A DNA stretch of 64,000 nucleotides from Chaenocephalus aceratus (Eukaryota > Chordata > Actinopteri > Perciformes > Channichthyidae): NCBI GenBank assembly GCA_023974075.1, contig CM043800.1, forward strand, positions 32,190,452 to 32,254,451, in the 5' to 3' direction. The notes under the pieces are model-generated. The model saw only the letters and a list, made by a program, of their open reading frames with translations, was not told the origin of the DNA and searched no databases. Positions 25,836-39,081 of this stretch are shown here, in pieces. Position 1 is the first letter of the stretch. Every line of letters begins with the position of its first letter. The translations under genes and the position numbers were made by a program.

Positions 25836-28053
25836 ACTCATGGGAGGCTTCCTAGTGTAACCTGCTATTTCTGAATTGCATTAATAAACCTTCCACATGA
25901 ACATTTTACTAGTGGTTGCTCAGGTGAAGCCGAGCATGCTTAGACTTTTTGAAGCCAGGCTCACAAACCTCCCTTTTATGACCTATAAGGAAAAGTTCTG
26001 CTGTATGTGAATGATATTCGTCTCACGCTGCATTCTGCTTCGTACTGTGCGCGGTAATGTACAGGTGAAGATGAATGCTGACTTTACAAAAAGGATTTTG
26101 TATTCTCACTCTCCGCTGTCTCTGGGAAAGTGAACCCATCACTCTGAGTAGGTTAGAAATAGGATTAAAGCACGGTCTGACAGTCGGGGGTGAGAAAGAG
26201 TTTGATGTATTGGTTAATATGCATGCAGGCTTAAGCCAACCGCTATGGGCCCGCTCCCAGGTGGAGAGGTGTGGAGATCAGGTATTAACTGTGCTGAAAG
26301 CCCACAACTGGGCTTTGCTGGAAAGTAGGACAACTGCCACCTTTGCAGGGAAGGTATTTTATCACCAGGTGACAGCGCCTAGGTGGTACGAATATGATGC
26401 TAACAAATTGAGCCTGAATGTGCGAGGGCTCAAATATAGGCAGGTGTGCACAGTGACTATATAGAAACTAAATACACACTGGCAGAGATACGCAAAGCAT
26501 CCACACACACCCCAAGCCTACAGTATAACAAGTCTCTACATGTGGAAAGTGAAACATCTATTATTTTTGCCACCTGTATTTTCAAGCAACTTCAGGACGC
26601 TGAACATTCGTACTTTTCTCCATTTATCGTTCTACAACCAAGATGTTGTTAATAAATATGTTTTCCAGAACCATTCATTGATTATTCAAAGAAACGACTG
26701 AACACACAATACAACTCTAGATTGTTTCTTGTGCTTGTTTTTGCAAGTGAAGACAACATTTGTCAAAAGTGTTTAGAATATAGCAGACCAGAGTGCTGGG
26801 AATGGTGGCCAACACTTTTATAATGGGACTGGTTTTCCATTGCTTTTCTTGGTTACTTGTGTTGCCTGTTAATGTTCACACACAATTAAAATGAGTTTCA
26901 GCTTTGTGCACCTTTTCCTTTTTTTATTGTATCACTCCTCCTGCATATTTCAAACTGATCTGGTGCTAAACAAAGCACTAAAAATGTCATTGTATGTAGC
27001 CGTATATTTTACTCACCAAGGACGTAAAGTTGTTGAAAATCCTGAAGGAACCAATATCTGCTTCACAAATTAAACCATAAAGTGTGTTTGAAGTGGTCAG
27101 AATGTAAAGTGAATTTAAGAGCTGTTGTTGTTTTGGTACAAACAAAGCCAATTAAAAATAACGTGAAGGAAAGACGATGCAAACATGCTCTGAGCAGCAC
27201 CAAATGTAGGTGTAAAACGGGTTAATCTAAGGTTAAGAATAGAGGCAAAGCGGACGTTTGCTTCCTATTCTGTTTGTACACACGACAACACAAAGGGTTT
27301 TCATACGACACGTGACATCAACTCAACAGCAGAATGAATTGCATACTATAAATATTGATAAAATCATGTTATGCTGGCAAGTTGAAATGTGAAACACTCG
27401 GAAATCATAGGAAATGCCCTGGCTGTTTCTGCCAGAAATTAAAGTTAGTTTTTGCCTTTCTATATAAATCTTCTTCTTTTCTTCCCCCAATGGTTTGTAA
27501 CATATTGGAACCAAGAATGAATGAAAACCAAAATCGATAAGCCGCAGAATAGGAATCGATAAAATTGGAACAATAACTCTTATCAGTCTCTTCTTCACTT
27601 TTGTTGTGGAGCAGCGGCAGTCCACTGGCTCTGGTTTCCAGCTGCTCCGGGTCTGATTAACACGAGACGTGGCCGACGTATCGCTCCATCAGGGGGGACA
27701 GAGGGGCGGCTGATTGTGGCTGCTCAGCCATTACTCACATTTTGCCATTTTCTCCATCACCCCTCCACCCTGTGCCTTCTATTGTAGTGATGTAGTTCAT
27801 TGGCCAGCTGAAGCTTCTACCATCCTGCATTCGCTCTCCTTTTCTCCATTTACACACGTGAACCCAGCCACAGCTCAGATTCATTCATTTCAATTTTTTT
27901 TCGAGTTTACGCTATATAAAGTTACACATGGTAAAACGTGCCCATCACAACTGAGAAGAGCTTTAAATACTCACATCTGATAATCTAAAACCCGTAAAGA
28001 TTTAGCAAATGGCAGAGAATACAAAATCAAGAAATAGATTAAAGAATAATAAT

Positions 28054-28659
28054 TAGGGATGCACGATATTGGTTTTTTGAAACCGATACCGATAACTTCC
28101 TGCTTCTCAAGACCGATACCGATAACCGATGATAATATATATATATATATTAAATGTACCTGTAGTTTTTGCACACCTGGTGGTAAAAAAAAGACTAGTA
28201 GTGAGCAAATGACATGAGCATTACTACTGTGAACAAAACAAAGCCAAGAACAGTTTTGACTCTTCAAAGTGACCATATTTATTTTCCCAAACAAATCTGG
28301 CAAACTTCTTGCCTTTTTCAAAAGCCTCGTCGATAGGTAAAAGCCCCGTGCCTTTGGAGCTGGCTTTGGATTCGCCGCTAGCAGCGCAGGCGTCTTCGTA
28401 CGCTGTTAACACACCATCGTAGCCATGGCGATGTTTCAGGTGACTAATCAGGTTGGAAGTATTATAGCTCGTTGCCTTCTTCCCTCCTCGTGGAACTTCT
28501 GCATTACATTTGTTAATACAAATAGCAAGCGAACTATCTAACTCTGAAACGTTGAAATAGTTATATTGTATATTATCGGGGCTATTAATACTGTTATCGG
28601 GTTTATCGGGATGACGTCATCATTCCTAATATCGGACCGATAATTATCGTGCACCAATA
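28054..28659. mobile_element. hAT-like transposon relic (GCACGATA ends)
   Basis: The left end TAGGGATGCACGATATTGG pairs with the right end ATTATCGTGCACCAATA. ATAATAAT is present just outside both ends (28046-28053, 28660-28667), consistent with an 8-bp duplication, although the right flank is a run of ATA repeats and the match could be chance. Subterminal CCGATACCGATAAC motifs recur. It carries a piece of a BED-finger reading frame on the minus strand. Confidence 0.85.
28224..28520 (-). pseudogene. BED zinc-finger N-terminal fragment of a hAT/ZBED-like transposase
   Basis: On the minus strand, upstream of the Met at 28412, the frame reads ICINKCNAEVPRGGKKATSY then NTSNLISHLKHRHGYDGVL. It then runs through LTAYEDACAASGES to a stop near 28224. 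The spacing C-x3-C ... H-x4-H (C-INK-C, then H-LKHR-H) with SNLISHLK before the histidines is the BED-finger signature of hAT and ZBED proteins. The DDE catalytic region and the RNase H fold are absent, as the whole host element is only about 606 bp. This is an internally deleted, non-autonomous copy and is not expected to be functional. Confidence 0.8.
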
Positions 28660-29025
28660 ATAATAATAATAATTATAAGATTTTCCAACTCCAGCTTGTA
28701 ATTTGTGATGGTCATTTATTTACTTCATTTTTCAATGAAGTAAATATTTAATTTAATGTTGTCGTTTATCTCTACCAGCTGAAGCAGAAAACACAAACAT
28801 TTTCCTTCCTATTTCCGTCCGCATGGAAGCGAGACATAGCAAATACTCACATGTAATGAATCGAGATAATGACTATAATAATTATCATTATATTAATTGC
28901 ATTTTCTGTGAATCAACTATTTAGGTAATTGACCCACATACACACAGTTTAGCCCGACACAAAGTTACAAAACAATTCCAAACCCATTCTCTGTCTTTTC
29001 TCTGCCTCTGTCAGACCTGCTCGCT

Positions 29026-29099
29026 CGCACACGTACACGCACGCACACGCACACACAACACACACACACCACACACACACACACACGCACACACACACT
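29026..29099 (+). repeat. (CA)n microsatellite with CG-containing units
   Basis: CA dinucleotides with ACGC interruptions over about 74 bp. Confidence 0.95.
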
Positions 29100-30309
29100 C
29101 TCACTGAACACTGCGGTGCATTCTGACATGAGCCTGCAATCGGAGATGGCAGCTGTCAGTCAGATGTTCCCATTAAGATGGAAATGATGAATTCACTTAA
29201 CAGGGAGCAGTGTTTGACAGGGCCGGAGCTGAGAGCTCAGCGCTGACATTTTCCTCCGGTAAACATCCCGCATCGTCCCAGAGCAAACACCTCATTCATC
29301 TTTTAGAACTCCTTGTAGTACGGTGCAGTTGGACGGAACAATGACAGTTTATCTGGAGCCGTAATTGGACTATTGCTTTGTGCAGCTGCAGTTACAAATA
29401 AATAATTGCTGCTACGTATAATCTACATGTATCATAATGAATGCAGCAAAAAACAGATTCCTGCCGACAATTATCATAATGGTCGCTGCTATTGTTAAAA
29501 CTACTGTTCCAGTTTAGAAATGCAAATCACCTGATGATCAAAGTGAAAGTGAGTTCAGAGTCGAGCCCTCCTCGTCCTCCTCTCTTTCTTCCTCGCTTGG
29601 TATAGGCTAGGCTATGGTCTACCTGTATCCATGGCAACCTGAGCAGAGCATTACACAAGATTAAGGGAACTGTAGGCCGAGAGACGAGGCATATTTGTTT
29701 TGATGTCTTCACGTTGCATAAAAGAAGCTGCAGCCGTTGAGTGCGTCTACTACCCATGATGCTCCGGGCCATTTCATTTCCTTTCCCTCTCTACCGCATT
29801 GTGACATTTTTCAAAAAAGCGTAAACAAAATATCCCCAAATGAGAATGCATCCGCTTCATCTCTCAAATCCTTTTATTCCAGATCAGATTCTTCCAGCTC
29901 TTTGATGCCTTGTTTTGTTTTCTCTTTATTCCCTTGAAATGTGAAACGTGCCAGTTCCTTTTAAAGACGAGTGTGACCTTAGTTCACTGCGACAGTTGGA
30001 TCCTGTCGGGATTTCACTGTGATTTGAACAAAAATGGTCTTGAACAATAGTTTCCTGTTCCCTTACATTGATGGGAAATAAAGAAATAAATGTTCTGCTA
30101 CTAGAACCAGGACTTTTTTTTTTCGAATCACGACTTTTCTTTTAAAATTCTGCACGGTTTTAGGGCTTCAAAGAAAGAAAGTCAGAGTATTTTTCATAAC
30201 ACTTCCTCCACGTATGGACCGCCACGAGGGGTCAAAAGTTTCAAGAAGCCGTATAATGCTAATGTTGTGGTTTATATTTGTAATGTGTGCCTCTTCTTTG
30301 ACATATTAC
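29100..30309. other. Intronic sequence, no gene seen
   Basis: No exon or transposon ends recognised. The segment 29100-29420 is repeat-free and fairly GC-balanced. Confidence 0.35.
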
Positions 30310-30410
30310 ATGCTGTAGTGTTAAACACATTCTTTATTTTCTCGTAATGCCTGTGCTGCATCACAAACACCTACTGTGACACACAATAGGAAAGGGCCCC
30401 TTTAAATGTG
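30310..30410 (+). mobile_element. Short decayed TTAA-family fragment
   Basis: ATGCCTGTGCTGCATCAC and the end-like GGGCCCCTTTAA match modules of the 49436-50489 element (CTGCCTGTGCTGCAGCACC and GCCCCTTTAA). The rest has been lost. Confidence 0.5.
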
Positions 30411-32165
30411 ATAAGGCGTTGATGATACAACGTAATAAAACACAGACCAAATACATTTCTTGATAAAGTTTTCCGTATCTATTTTGTTCTTTACTTGTGA
30501 ATGACAGGGACAGAAGAAAATATTCAAATGACTCCTCTTTTGTTGAACTTATGGACGCAATGTGTTATAAGCAGACTTTGCTTCATTTTAAGGGCTCATT
30601 TTGCAAAGAGGTTGTGAATCTCTGCTCGAGAACAATGGTTTAAAATATTGTTGTTGTGTGATCCTTTGAATTGAAGCAAAGGTCAGTTGTATTGCATCTA
30701 CAAAGGTGCAACGTGTTCAGCTGAGAGACTTTCAAACCAAAAAACATTTTTATGTTTAATAATAAGTCCTGAAGAGGTTAAAGTATCCATTTTATTTCAC
30801 AAGAAAAATAACCTGAACCCAACAATCATCACAATTGTTCAAACATGAGATTCAGTTAGTAGGGATGATTATCTCATATTATCTATACTATAATTAACCA
30901 GATTTATTCTTTTTGATTTAGCATTTGGTCTATAAAATATCATAATGCCATCATAATCATTGCCCATCACAATGTGCCAGAACACAAGACCACTCGGATC
31001 TGTTAATACAACTATTATTATGTTTTTTTTTTAAATGGTTACGAAAGAAGATAAAACAACCATCATCAGGAATTTTTTTTTTCTTTTCATCCCTTCAGTT
31101 AATTATGCATCCTCTCAGATCTATCTGAGACCCCCTAAGGTGTCCTCATGCCCAGGATGTTAAACAGTCATACCATGTCTGTTCAACTTAAAAGTGAAAT
31201 ATATGAGCATCACCTCAGAAATGATCTTTTCATTACCCTGTAATTACATCCCAGGAGCCAACAGGAAGCATCCCCTCCGTTCTGCCCGACTCCACCTGCT
31301 TCCTCCGCATCATTTCCTCAGTGAATCCAGAACATGTCAATCCTCCATGTCCAATTCCACCACTGTTTTCTGCTCCCCTTGAGCCCATCTCCCACCAATT
31401 CCTCTGCTATCATCCAAACTGTTTTCGAAGGCAGAGATTGGGCCAATTCCTTCTAGCAGGACATTTCATTACAACCAAGAAATGAACACATGGTGACCTC
31501 CACTCAGCCCCTCCGGTCAAGGCTTGTTCTCTCTTCCTCAGAAAAACATACTTGTACAGCCAACTATCTAAGAGAGCTTTGGCTGCACAATCAGTGCTCT
31601 CGTAATGATATCAATCAGAGCCAATCAGGGGTGCCTCCCTTTGAAGTTGCAGGCTAATTTGGGCCTTAATGAACCCCATCTCAGTGTGATTTTGTCACCA
31701 GCTCTTTGATTGCATGGATCAAGTTAACCTGCGTTGTAGCCGGGGGGGGGGGGGGGCAAAACATGTCTTGATTTGCCTGTCAGGGATTTATAGGGAGAAA
31801 ATGCCATGATAGCTTTCAAGGGGCGAAGCTGGCTGGGTGCCAGCTTAGTGGGGCTGGGAAGTGCTTCCTTTTATGTGCCAAGCAGTGTTTTGGCCCTGTC
31901 CGTATCCTCACATTCAGCCCACGGAGCATAGACATAAAGTCTGGCTCTCACTAAAGGTATTGTACTGAAGTGAAAATAGAATCTCTCACTCCCTCATGAC
32001 CCAGTCAGTACTTCTGTAGCTTTCTCAGTTGTGGTGAACTATGTTTTCAGATCATTTTCTGGAGTAAATTTAGCAGTGTAAAAAAGTACTATTACCAAAT
32101 CTACTGAAACAGCGCTACTCGTACGGATGGCCTCTTGCAGGATGTGGTATTATTTTATACTTTTG
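30411..32165. other. Intronic sequence with a poly-G run, no gene seen
   Basis: No family exon. A G run at about 31742-31756 stands out. AT-rich text near 30840-30960 (TAATTAACCAGATTTATTC, then GCATTTGGTCTATAAAATAT) looks like a decayed copy of a common fish repeat, with low confidence. Confidence 0.35.
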
Positions 32166-32169
32166 GTTT

Positions 32170-32405
32170 AAGATAAGATAAGATAAGATGGACTTTTATT
32201 AATCCCTCGTGGGGGAATTGTTTCTCTGCATTTGACCCATCCTAGTGTTAGGAGCAGTGGGCTGCCATTTTGAACGGCGCCCGGGGAGCAGTGTGGGAAC
32301 GGTGCCTTGCTCAGTGACACCTCGGTAGCACTTGGTCTTGCCGGGACTTGAACTGGTGACCTTCCAGTTGCCAAGTCCCTATCGACTTCGCCACCACCGC
32401 CCCTT
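32170..32405 (-). mobile_element. SINE with tRNA-like head, minus orientation
   Basis: Read on the minus strand from 32402: GGCGAAGTCGATAGGGACTT, then CCAGTTCAAGTCCCGGCAAG, GGCACCGTTCCCACACTGCT and CCCACTGCTCCTAACACTAG. It ends in a run of TTATC units (GATAA on the + strand). It is the same family as 14838-15080, and the two copies lie in opposite orientations. Confidence 0.85.
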
Positions 32406-34196
32406 TTTTTTATATTATCTTTGCACCAACATGTAGGCCTTTTGATGTTTGAGCGTGAGATTATCGAGCCAATCTGAACTACGTACTTCACAATGTACTA
32501 TAGCTGGGATATCTCCATTCATTGATTAGGACTGGGAGATGTGAGTGAAAGCTTCAGTAGTTTTACATTAAGATCAACTTGTCAAGCAATTGTTTAGTTT
32601 TTGTACAAAAGACTTTAACAAAACACATTAATACCACTGCAATATTTCTTCGGAAACATGTAATAAAGAATACTTTTTAAGATGAATCAAGACAATGGAT
32701 TGATTACAATGGAGATCTACAGTGTGTACAGAATGTTACATCTTAATCTGTAGAATAAATAGATGTTATGTACCGTAATGTATATGTAGTGTATGGTAAA
32801 ACCAACATGTATTATATAATGGAAATAATTGAGAACGATCTTAGTACCTCAACATTTGAACGCATTATTTTAGAACATGTACTTCACCGTTCCTGTTGGC
32901 AGGTTTGATTATCTATACTGTATGATAACTTACTCAATCTAAAACAGCTCTAATGTTTCTCAGGGATTAGTTAATATAACCTTATCCTGTTGTGAGAACT
33001 GACGAATTGAGTAGCAGTAGAAAATAATGGAAAATTGAATTAATTGTTCATAAGCATCTATTAATAATATGTGGAGAAATGTCAGAGTGTATTTCATTTT
33101 CAAGAGAGAGCGTGAGATAAAATACTAGATGAGAAACGGTGGAAAAGCTTAAAGTATAACTTTAATTGTGAAGCACTCAGGTACAGTCAGTGTCAGACAC
33201 TTTTAATTTGAATTGGCTTCCACAGGTGCAAACAGCTTCTTCTCTCCGCACTCACGTCTGAATCCAAACGTCTAATGGCCTCGCCAATGTTTTATACTCA
33301 GATGTTTTAACTGTGAATGAGCAATTAAGTTGCTTCTTTCTCTGTCTGCTAATTGGGATGTTTGAGTCAACGGTCAGAGAATTGGCACTGAGAGGAAGAC
33401 ACACAGAGAGAAAGAGAAGGCAGGTGATTCGTGGTGAGACGGTTTGCAGCCAAGCTGGTCGCTGGCCTTAATGTGACACGTCTGCAACCTCAAGCTGCCA
33501 ACTAACACTCCTGCTTTCACTTCTCTGAAAAAGACAGGTGAGCTCTTTTCAAAAGCCACTGCTGTTTGAGACAAGCCGGAGCAGTAACAGAAAGGAAAGA
33601 GAGAAATGTTAAGCCTCCTGTGTGGACATTAGTGTGGCAGGAGTGACAGCGTGCCTTCCCAGGAGACACCTTGGCTCTGCTATTGTCACGACTGTGGACA
33701 CAGCGAGTCCCTGCAGCTCTCTGAAATTAATACAAGCTGACCGGCAGCCTGCTCTCACAGCATCGGTGGGGACGGCAGGCTTATTCGGGGTGACAGAACC
33801 GGTGACTCGTCCCAACGAAGCCCAGGTGTCCTGACTGGACCTGGAGATTAACCGACGCCACTCAGCATGCCGCTCTCTTGATCGCAACAGACTTTGGCTT
33901 GGTGAAGTAACCGCCAAGACGACTTTCAGAAAGCTTTAATTTATCCATGAACGAATGCTTTACATGTATTACTCTGACACTTTAAAGCGCAGCTTCACAA
34001 ACACACATTGGGGATTTGCTCTGTCGTAACAGAAAGGCAAATCATTGGTAGTGTAGCGCTGTGTTAAGCGGATTGCATTCTACGCATCAATAAATAACTT
34101 TAAACATTTGACTCCCAACGCAAGGAAGACCAGGGATTCACATAAGAGCACTGGCACTATGGTGTGACGGATCCAGCCACAACACACACACACAGT
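32406..34196. other. Intronic sequence, AT-rich, no gene seen
   Basis: No splice-bounded family exon and no recognisable transposon ends. The + and minus frames of 66-102 codons around 33374-33917 overlap each other and match nothing I recognise. Confidence 0.35.
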
Positions 34197-34420
34197 GGAA
34201 TGTAGGGGCCAGAATCCTTGTTTGTCGCAAGGGGATCAAATACTTATTTCCCACGGTTAAATGCAAATCGATTTTTGTCTTTTATATAATGTCAATTTCT
34301 GGATTTTCTTGTTGTTATTCTTACTCTCACTGTTCAAATAAACCTACCAACATCTAATTATAGACTGTTAATTTCTTTCGGCAAACTTACAAAATCTGCA
34401 AGGGATCAAATACTTATTTC
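34197..34420 (+). mobile_element. Tc1-like transposon terminal (IR/DR) remnant
   Basis: GGGATCAAATACTTATTTC occurs twice in direct orientation, near 34229 and 34402, about 173 bp apart. AAATAAACCTACCAACATCT and TTATAGACTGTTAATTTCTT lie between them. This arrangement, two direct repeats inside one terminal inverted repeat, is the IR/DR terminus of Tc1-family fish transposons. No transposase and no opposite end were found. Confidence 0.85.
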
Positions 34421-34515
34421 AAAGCCAAAGTCAACTTTAATGTACATTTTTCTGTGTGTTTGTACAGACAGAGAGATCGAAATAACGTTTCCAACAATCC
34501 CGAATACAAAATACA
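34421..34515 (+). repeat. Dispersed repeat fragment next to Tc1 end
   Basis: AAAGTCAACTTTAATGTACA, then TACAGACAGAGAGATCGAAA and TAACGTTTCC, resembles a widely dispersed fish repeat module. It is too short to classify. Confidence 0.4.
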
Positions 34516-34614
34516 AATATACAAATATGTATACATATGTGTATCCTCTATATATACAATCAACAGACACATTTACACATATGCACACATTAAGATAAAA
34601 CACAACCATTTCCT

Positions 34615-34615
<1 letters not shown>

Positions 34616-34670
<55 letters not shown>
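34616..34670 (+). repeat. (CA)n microsatellite, uninterrupted
   Basis: About 27 CA units with no interruption. Confidence 0.98.
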
Positions 34671-34672
<2 letters not shown>

Positions 34673-35989
34673 TAATGTGGACTTAAGTCGGACCCTGTCT
34701 GCAGCTCAGTGTTGTTCTTCGTCCTCATCGATTGAGGACCCCCTGATGTGATCAACAGCTGTCTCTCAGTTGAGTGATGGCCGCCTGGTGTTCTGCCTTC
34801 AGGGTCAGCCTCCATCACAATCCGTCCTTATGAGCACATTTCAACACTGGGCTGAGTAACATTAATGTTCGTCACAGACGGTGGGCTGCCTGTGAATGGT
34901 AGCAGGCCGGTGGGTGGCGTTAGCCCATTAGCTCCGAGTCCATGGCCTCCGGAGGAATGCATTTCACTCAAGTTTAAAGTTTTATTTTTGATCAGCCAGC
35001 TCACCTTCAGGAAGAAAAAGCTTAGCTGTATATGTTATCTGATCGGGCTGACAAATATGCTCTGCTCCAGGGAGGATATTCATTTAGTGAATCACATTAA
35101 GTCTGGCTTTCTGAACAATTTGGCAGCATTTGTTGTGTCGAGCCATCCATCCCTCCTCTGACTGCTTCTTTATCCTCTCCTGCATTCATTTAAAACCTGC
35201 AAGCTGAGAGCTGAGAACGGTGTATTTCATGATTACACAGTCAAACGACACAGCACAATAAAATAACTGTTTATCCACTTCCTTGACTTAACATTTACAA
35301 GACGTTCAAAACCACAAAAGGTTGTATATGCCTAAAAAAAACTAGTATTGATCGGGATATGCCACAAATCATCCATATAGTCCTTTCTCTTCCTGCCTTT
35401 CCCTCCATGCTCCATCCACTCACTCCTTTCCCTCTTCTTCCTCCCTTCCTATGTATCTTTGCACTTTGTGAGCAGTACCATTTAATTATCATCAAAAGGC
35501 TGAAGCCCCCATGTAATATCTATGAGCTCTGACATTTGTTGGAAGACAAGGATCGCTCAGATGACCCAGAGGGCCTCGTACATCCAACAGGCCGAGGACT
35601 ATCAGACACCATTACTCACTATCTTGGAGCCCAGAGATAATCCAATTCGTGTGAAAGGTCAAAACTGTAAGCACTGCTCTTACGGAGCAGAAAGAGTGTC
35701 AGAAAGATTCATGTTTATTTATGTTGTTGCCCATGCCTGTAGATGTCTTTTTTTTCAAGCTGGTGTAGTGCAATTTATTGTTTGTATGTTCAAAATGCAA
35801 ATCCAAGTAACAATTGTGCAAAATCAACAATACCCTGAGGAAAAATGGAGCAAACTATATTGGCTTGTTCCAGGAGGAATGGCTAAGGGCCAGTGGCTAC
35901 AGATTTACAGGCGCTAATCTCAGGTGGAAAAGCTACAAGCCAGATGCCCTCAAGCATGGCTCTACACTGGCACTGCCTCAGTGGGCACA

Positions 35990-36440
35990 CTCAATCAATC
36001 AATCAATCAATGTTTATTTATATAGCCCAATATCACAAATGTTACATTTGTCTCAGTGGTCTTCACAGTGTGTACAGAATATCAGTATGACAATACGACA
36101 CCCTCTGTCCTTAGACCCTCACATCGTACAAGGAAAAACTTCCAAAGAAAACCCAGTTTAAAGGGAAAAATGGGAGAAACCTCAGGGAGAGCAACAGAGG
36201 AGGGATCCCTCTCCCAGGACGGACAGACGTGCAATAGATGCCGTGTGTAAATTGAAAAGATAATACATTTGCAACATAGGTAGTCCAGATGTTTGGGAAT
36301 GCATGTGTGTATAATAGGAAGATGAATCCACGAGGATATCCATCCAGGACCACAGCCACGACTCAAGATCCAGCGCTCGCGATCCAGGACACAGGACCGC
36401 AGGATCATCCATGACTCCGGATCCCAGCGTATATAGACAC
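35990..36440 (-). mobile_element. Retroelement-like dispersed repeat with (TCAA)n end
   Basis: Begins with CAATCAATCAATCAATCAAT, then TTTATTTATATAGCCCAATA, GGGAGAAACCTCAGGGAGAG, GATCCCTCTCCCAGGACGGA and CAGACGTGCAATAGATG. These modules in this order are familiar from many teleost introns. A simple-repeat terminus suggests the 3' end of a non-LTR element inserted in minus orientation. No reverse-transcriptase frame is present. Confidence 0.65.
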
Positions 36441-39077
36441 CAAAAAGAAAGACATTTGGGGAAGCTGGGTTACACTGTCAATACTGCAGCACTGTAACCA
36501 GGCCTGTCCATGTCCCCACCACCACTTTCTAAAGTAGTCAAACTTGAAGTATTCAGGCAGACTTCCCAATGAACAGATACAAATAATGTAGACGTTATGC
36601 AGTGATGGACACATATGGGGTAAAAAGTAATGTAATTATGAAATTCAAGCATTTAGCTCTCTTGAGTGACCTCCTTCTCTTCGGGCTCAGAATAGCTCCA
36701 CACTACTTTTTGTTTTCCATCCCAGTGCTTGAATCCAGCACCTGGGTCTGTTGGCAGGAGTGTAGCGAATCTGTTCAGCTTTCCTAACATTATTTGTGCC
36801 TTCAAATTCATGAAGCATGTCCAACCCCTCACAACAATCTTATTTACTGTCAAGCTGTGTGTCTGAGCCAGAGTCGGGGAATTGCGTTGATGTGTGCCAG
36901 TGCAGAGGCAGAGGAGTGGCAGCAGGATGGATGCCGCCTCCCTGGTGAGAAAATGAGTGGAATCACAGCGTTTTCCACTCAGCTGACACCAAAGACAGAT
37001 GGAACTAGCGAAAACTGCAGCGCAGCCCCAGACAAAACCATGGCAACAGCATGTACGCGGCAACAGGAAGCGAGCCAGGCCAATCAGAGAGGAGAACGCA
37101 TCGGCATCTAAGTAGGTCCCTGAGGTGAACACGTAGATGATGATAGCCTAGTAGTGGATGGAGGCTGCTGCTGCAAGAATGAAGGAGGTCCATCAAAACC
37201 TTTTCTTTCAGACGGTTTGCATAACCAGTGTGATGTGTGAAAGGGCTGCCTCTTTCATTGTGTTTCAGTACGGTAGCCTGCAGGGAATTTGTCCTTTCAC
37301 TTCTGTGAGCAGACGATCATCCTTACAGCTGATACAGATTCATTGTTTTCTCAAGGACACTCGAGTGCACTTGACCTCAGGCCTTGCAGCAGATTAAAAG
37401 TCTTAAATTCCCTGCTCTCAGTAAACCACCTTGTTGACCAAGCAGCTTGTAAAAAGAGGATTTTACAAGAAGTCATTTATCCTAGTTCACTAAAAGATAT
37501 ATAGGATTGATGTACAAGATATTTAATCCAGAAAAACCTTGGCTACCTGATGGCTGACATTCCATTTTCTCTGCTGTGGTGAACGGCCCTCAGAGCATTA
37601 TCACACCATTTGTGACAGATGTGAGGTCCCGTGGTAAAATGTGGGAGGTCAAGGTAAATGTCATAAAACAAGTTCTCATTTCAGAGGCGGGGGAAAAGGA
37701 AAATAGGATTTTTCCGCCCATTTAAAAGAGTGGACATCACATTTCTGTTTATGGAAAATGCCAGTTTTTAAGTTGGATTTGCCGAACGCATTAATTAATT
37801 AGTTTACGTGTGCCAATTAAACAGCCATTTATAATGACTACAATGCTACGGATAAAACATACATTGACAAAAGTACATTACAATTGTGTATATATTACCA
37901 TCTCATATCGTTTTTTTAATAAGGTAACACCTTTAGTTTGACCTTTTACTCCTTTACAATTGTTCTCTTTTTAAAAATAAATGACATTAAAGCTTGCGGG
38001 TGAAATGTCTACCATAACAAGTGAGCAGCTGCCTTCGCTTTCAGCCTGTTTGAAGAACTTGTGAAATTGAGTTTTCAAGTGTCTTACCCGTTTCAATTTT
38101 CTCGGAAAAGCAGTGAAATGTTGTGGGTCTGATTGGCGGTTATCTACGCTACGCAGCCTGTGCGCTGTGTTAAGTTGAATTGCCTTTTCTTCACAGACTT
38201 GGCTTGGTGATTATGAAGGCGTCTTTTTTTTCTTTTGAAGGAGGATAGATTACACAGAGTTTTTGTCAATCATGGTTGCAACTTTACTCCAAAGACACCA
38301 CCCTTCAGAGTCGGTGGAGTTAAATGACAGTGGCTGACATGCATGACGGCACATCCTCGCCTCCCGAGTGCACTCTGCTTACAACACTGTACTCTTCACC
38401 ACCTTGCTCTTCATTGTGAGCTGCTGATGACTCAATAACGTCCTGCAGAAAAAGGATTCACACCATAAGCAATACTCTCTAAAAGCTGGTTATAAGGCAT
38501 CCTAATTTACAGATGAAGAAGACAACAAAATCTCCTGCAAACATCTGTCTCTCCAGCTTCCACACACACTCGCCGTCCCTCTTCGTCTCTCTACCACACG
38601 CATGGCCCGCTGTGTCCATATCCTTCACTGAGTCGACTCTATGATGCCTGCCTCTGCCAGCAGGAGCTTTAAAAGAAGCCTCACTTCCCTTTCTCTCTAT
38701 CTTTCTCTCCACAAACAACTCATATCTCCAACTGAACCGCAGATACACGCTAGGCCACGCAGATAACACAAATCTGGTCTTCCTCATCTATGCCTTGCCT
38801 CTTTTCATCCCAATCAAAGATTCAGAGACAACCCTTTCTCTCTTTCTCTCCCACTAAGGCTGTGACGGCTCTATCTTCTACACTTCATCCCTCACACCCT
38901 CATCGCATGGCATTCCTCCTTCTCATTACCCCTCTCCTGCAATCTGCTGGCTCTTTTCTCCAGGATCATGTTTTTCTTTTTTTGGTCAAGTCATTCTTAG
39001 AGGAGATTTTTGTCTGGAGAGGATAAACCCTTTTAACTTTGGTGATCACTGACCTTGCAACCCCCACAGTTTTTCAG
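36441..39077. other. Intronic sequence, no recognised gene
   Basis: A 159-codon minus-strand frame at 36653-37132 is the longest non-repetitive frame in the window but resembles no protein I know. The rest is repeat-free intron with C/T-rich patches (38550-38950). Confidence 0.35.
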
Positions 39078-39081
39078 TTAA

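Noticed and set aside
35522..35917. 131-codon + strand open frame
   Set aside because: No motif or homology recognised and no splice context; the 3' part runs into a dispersed repeat region.
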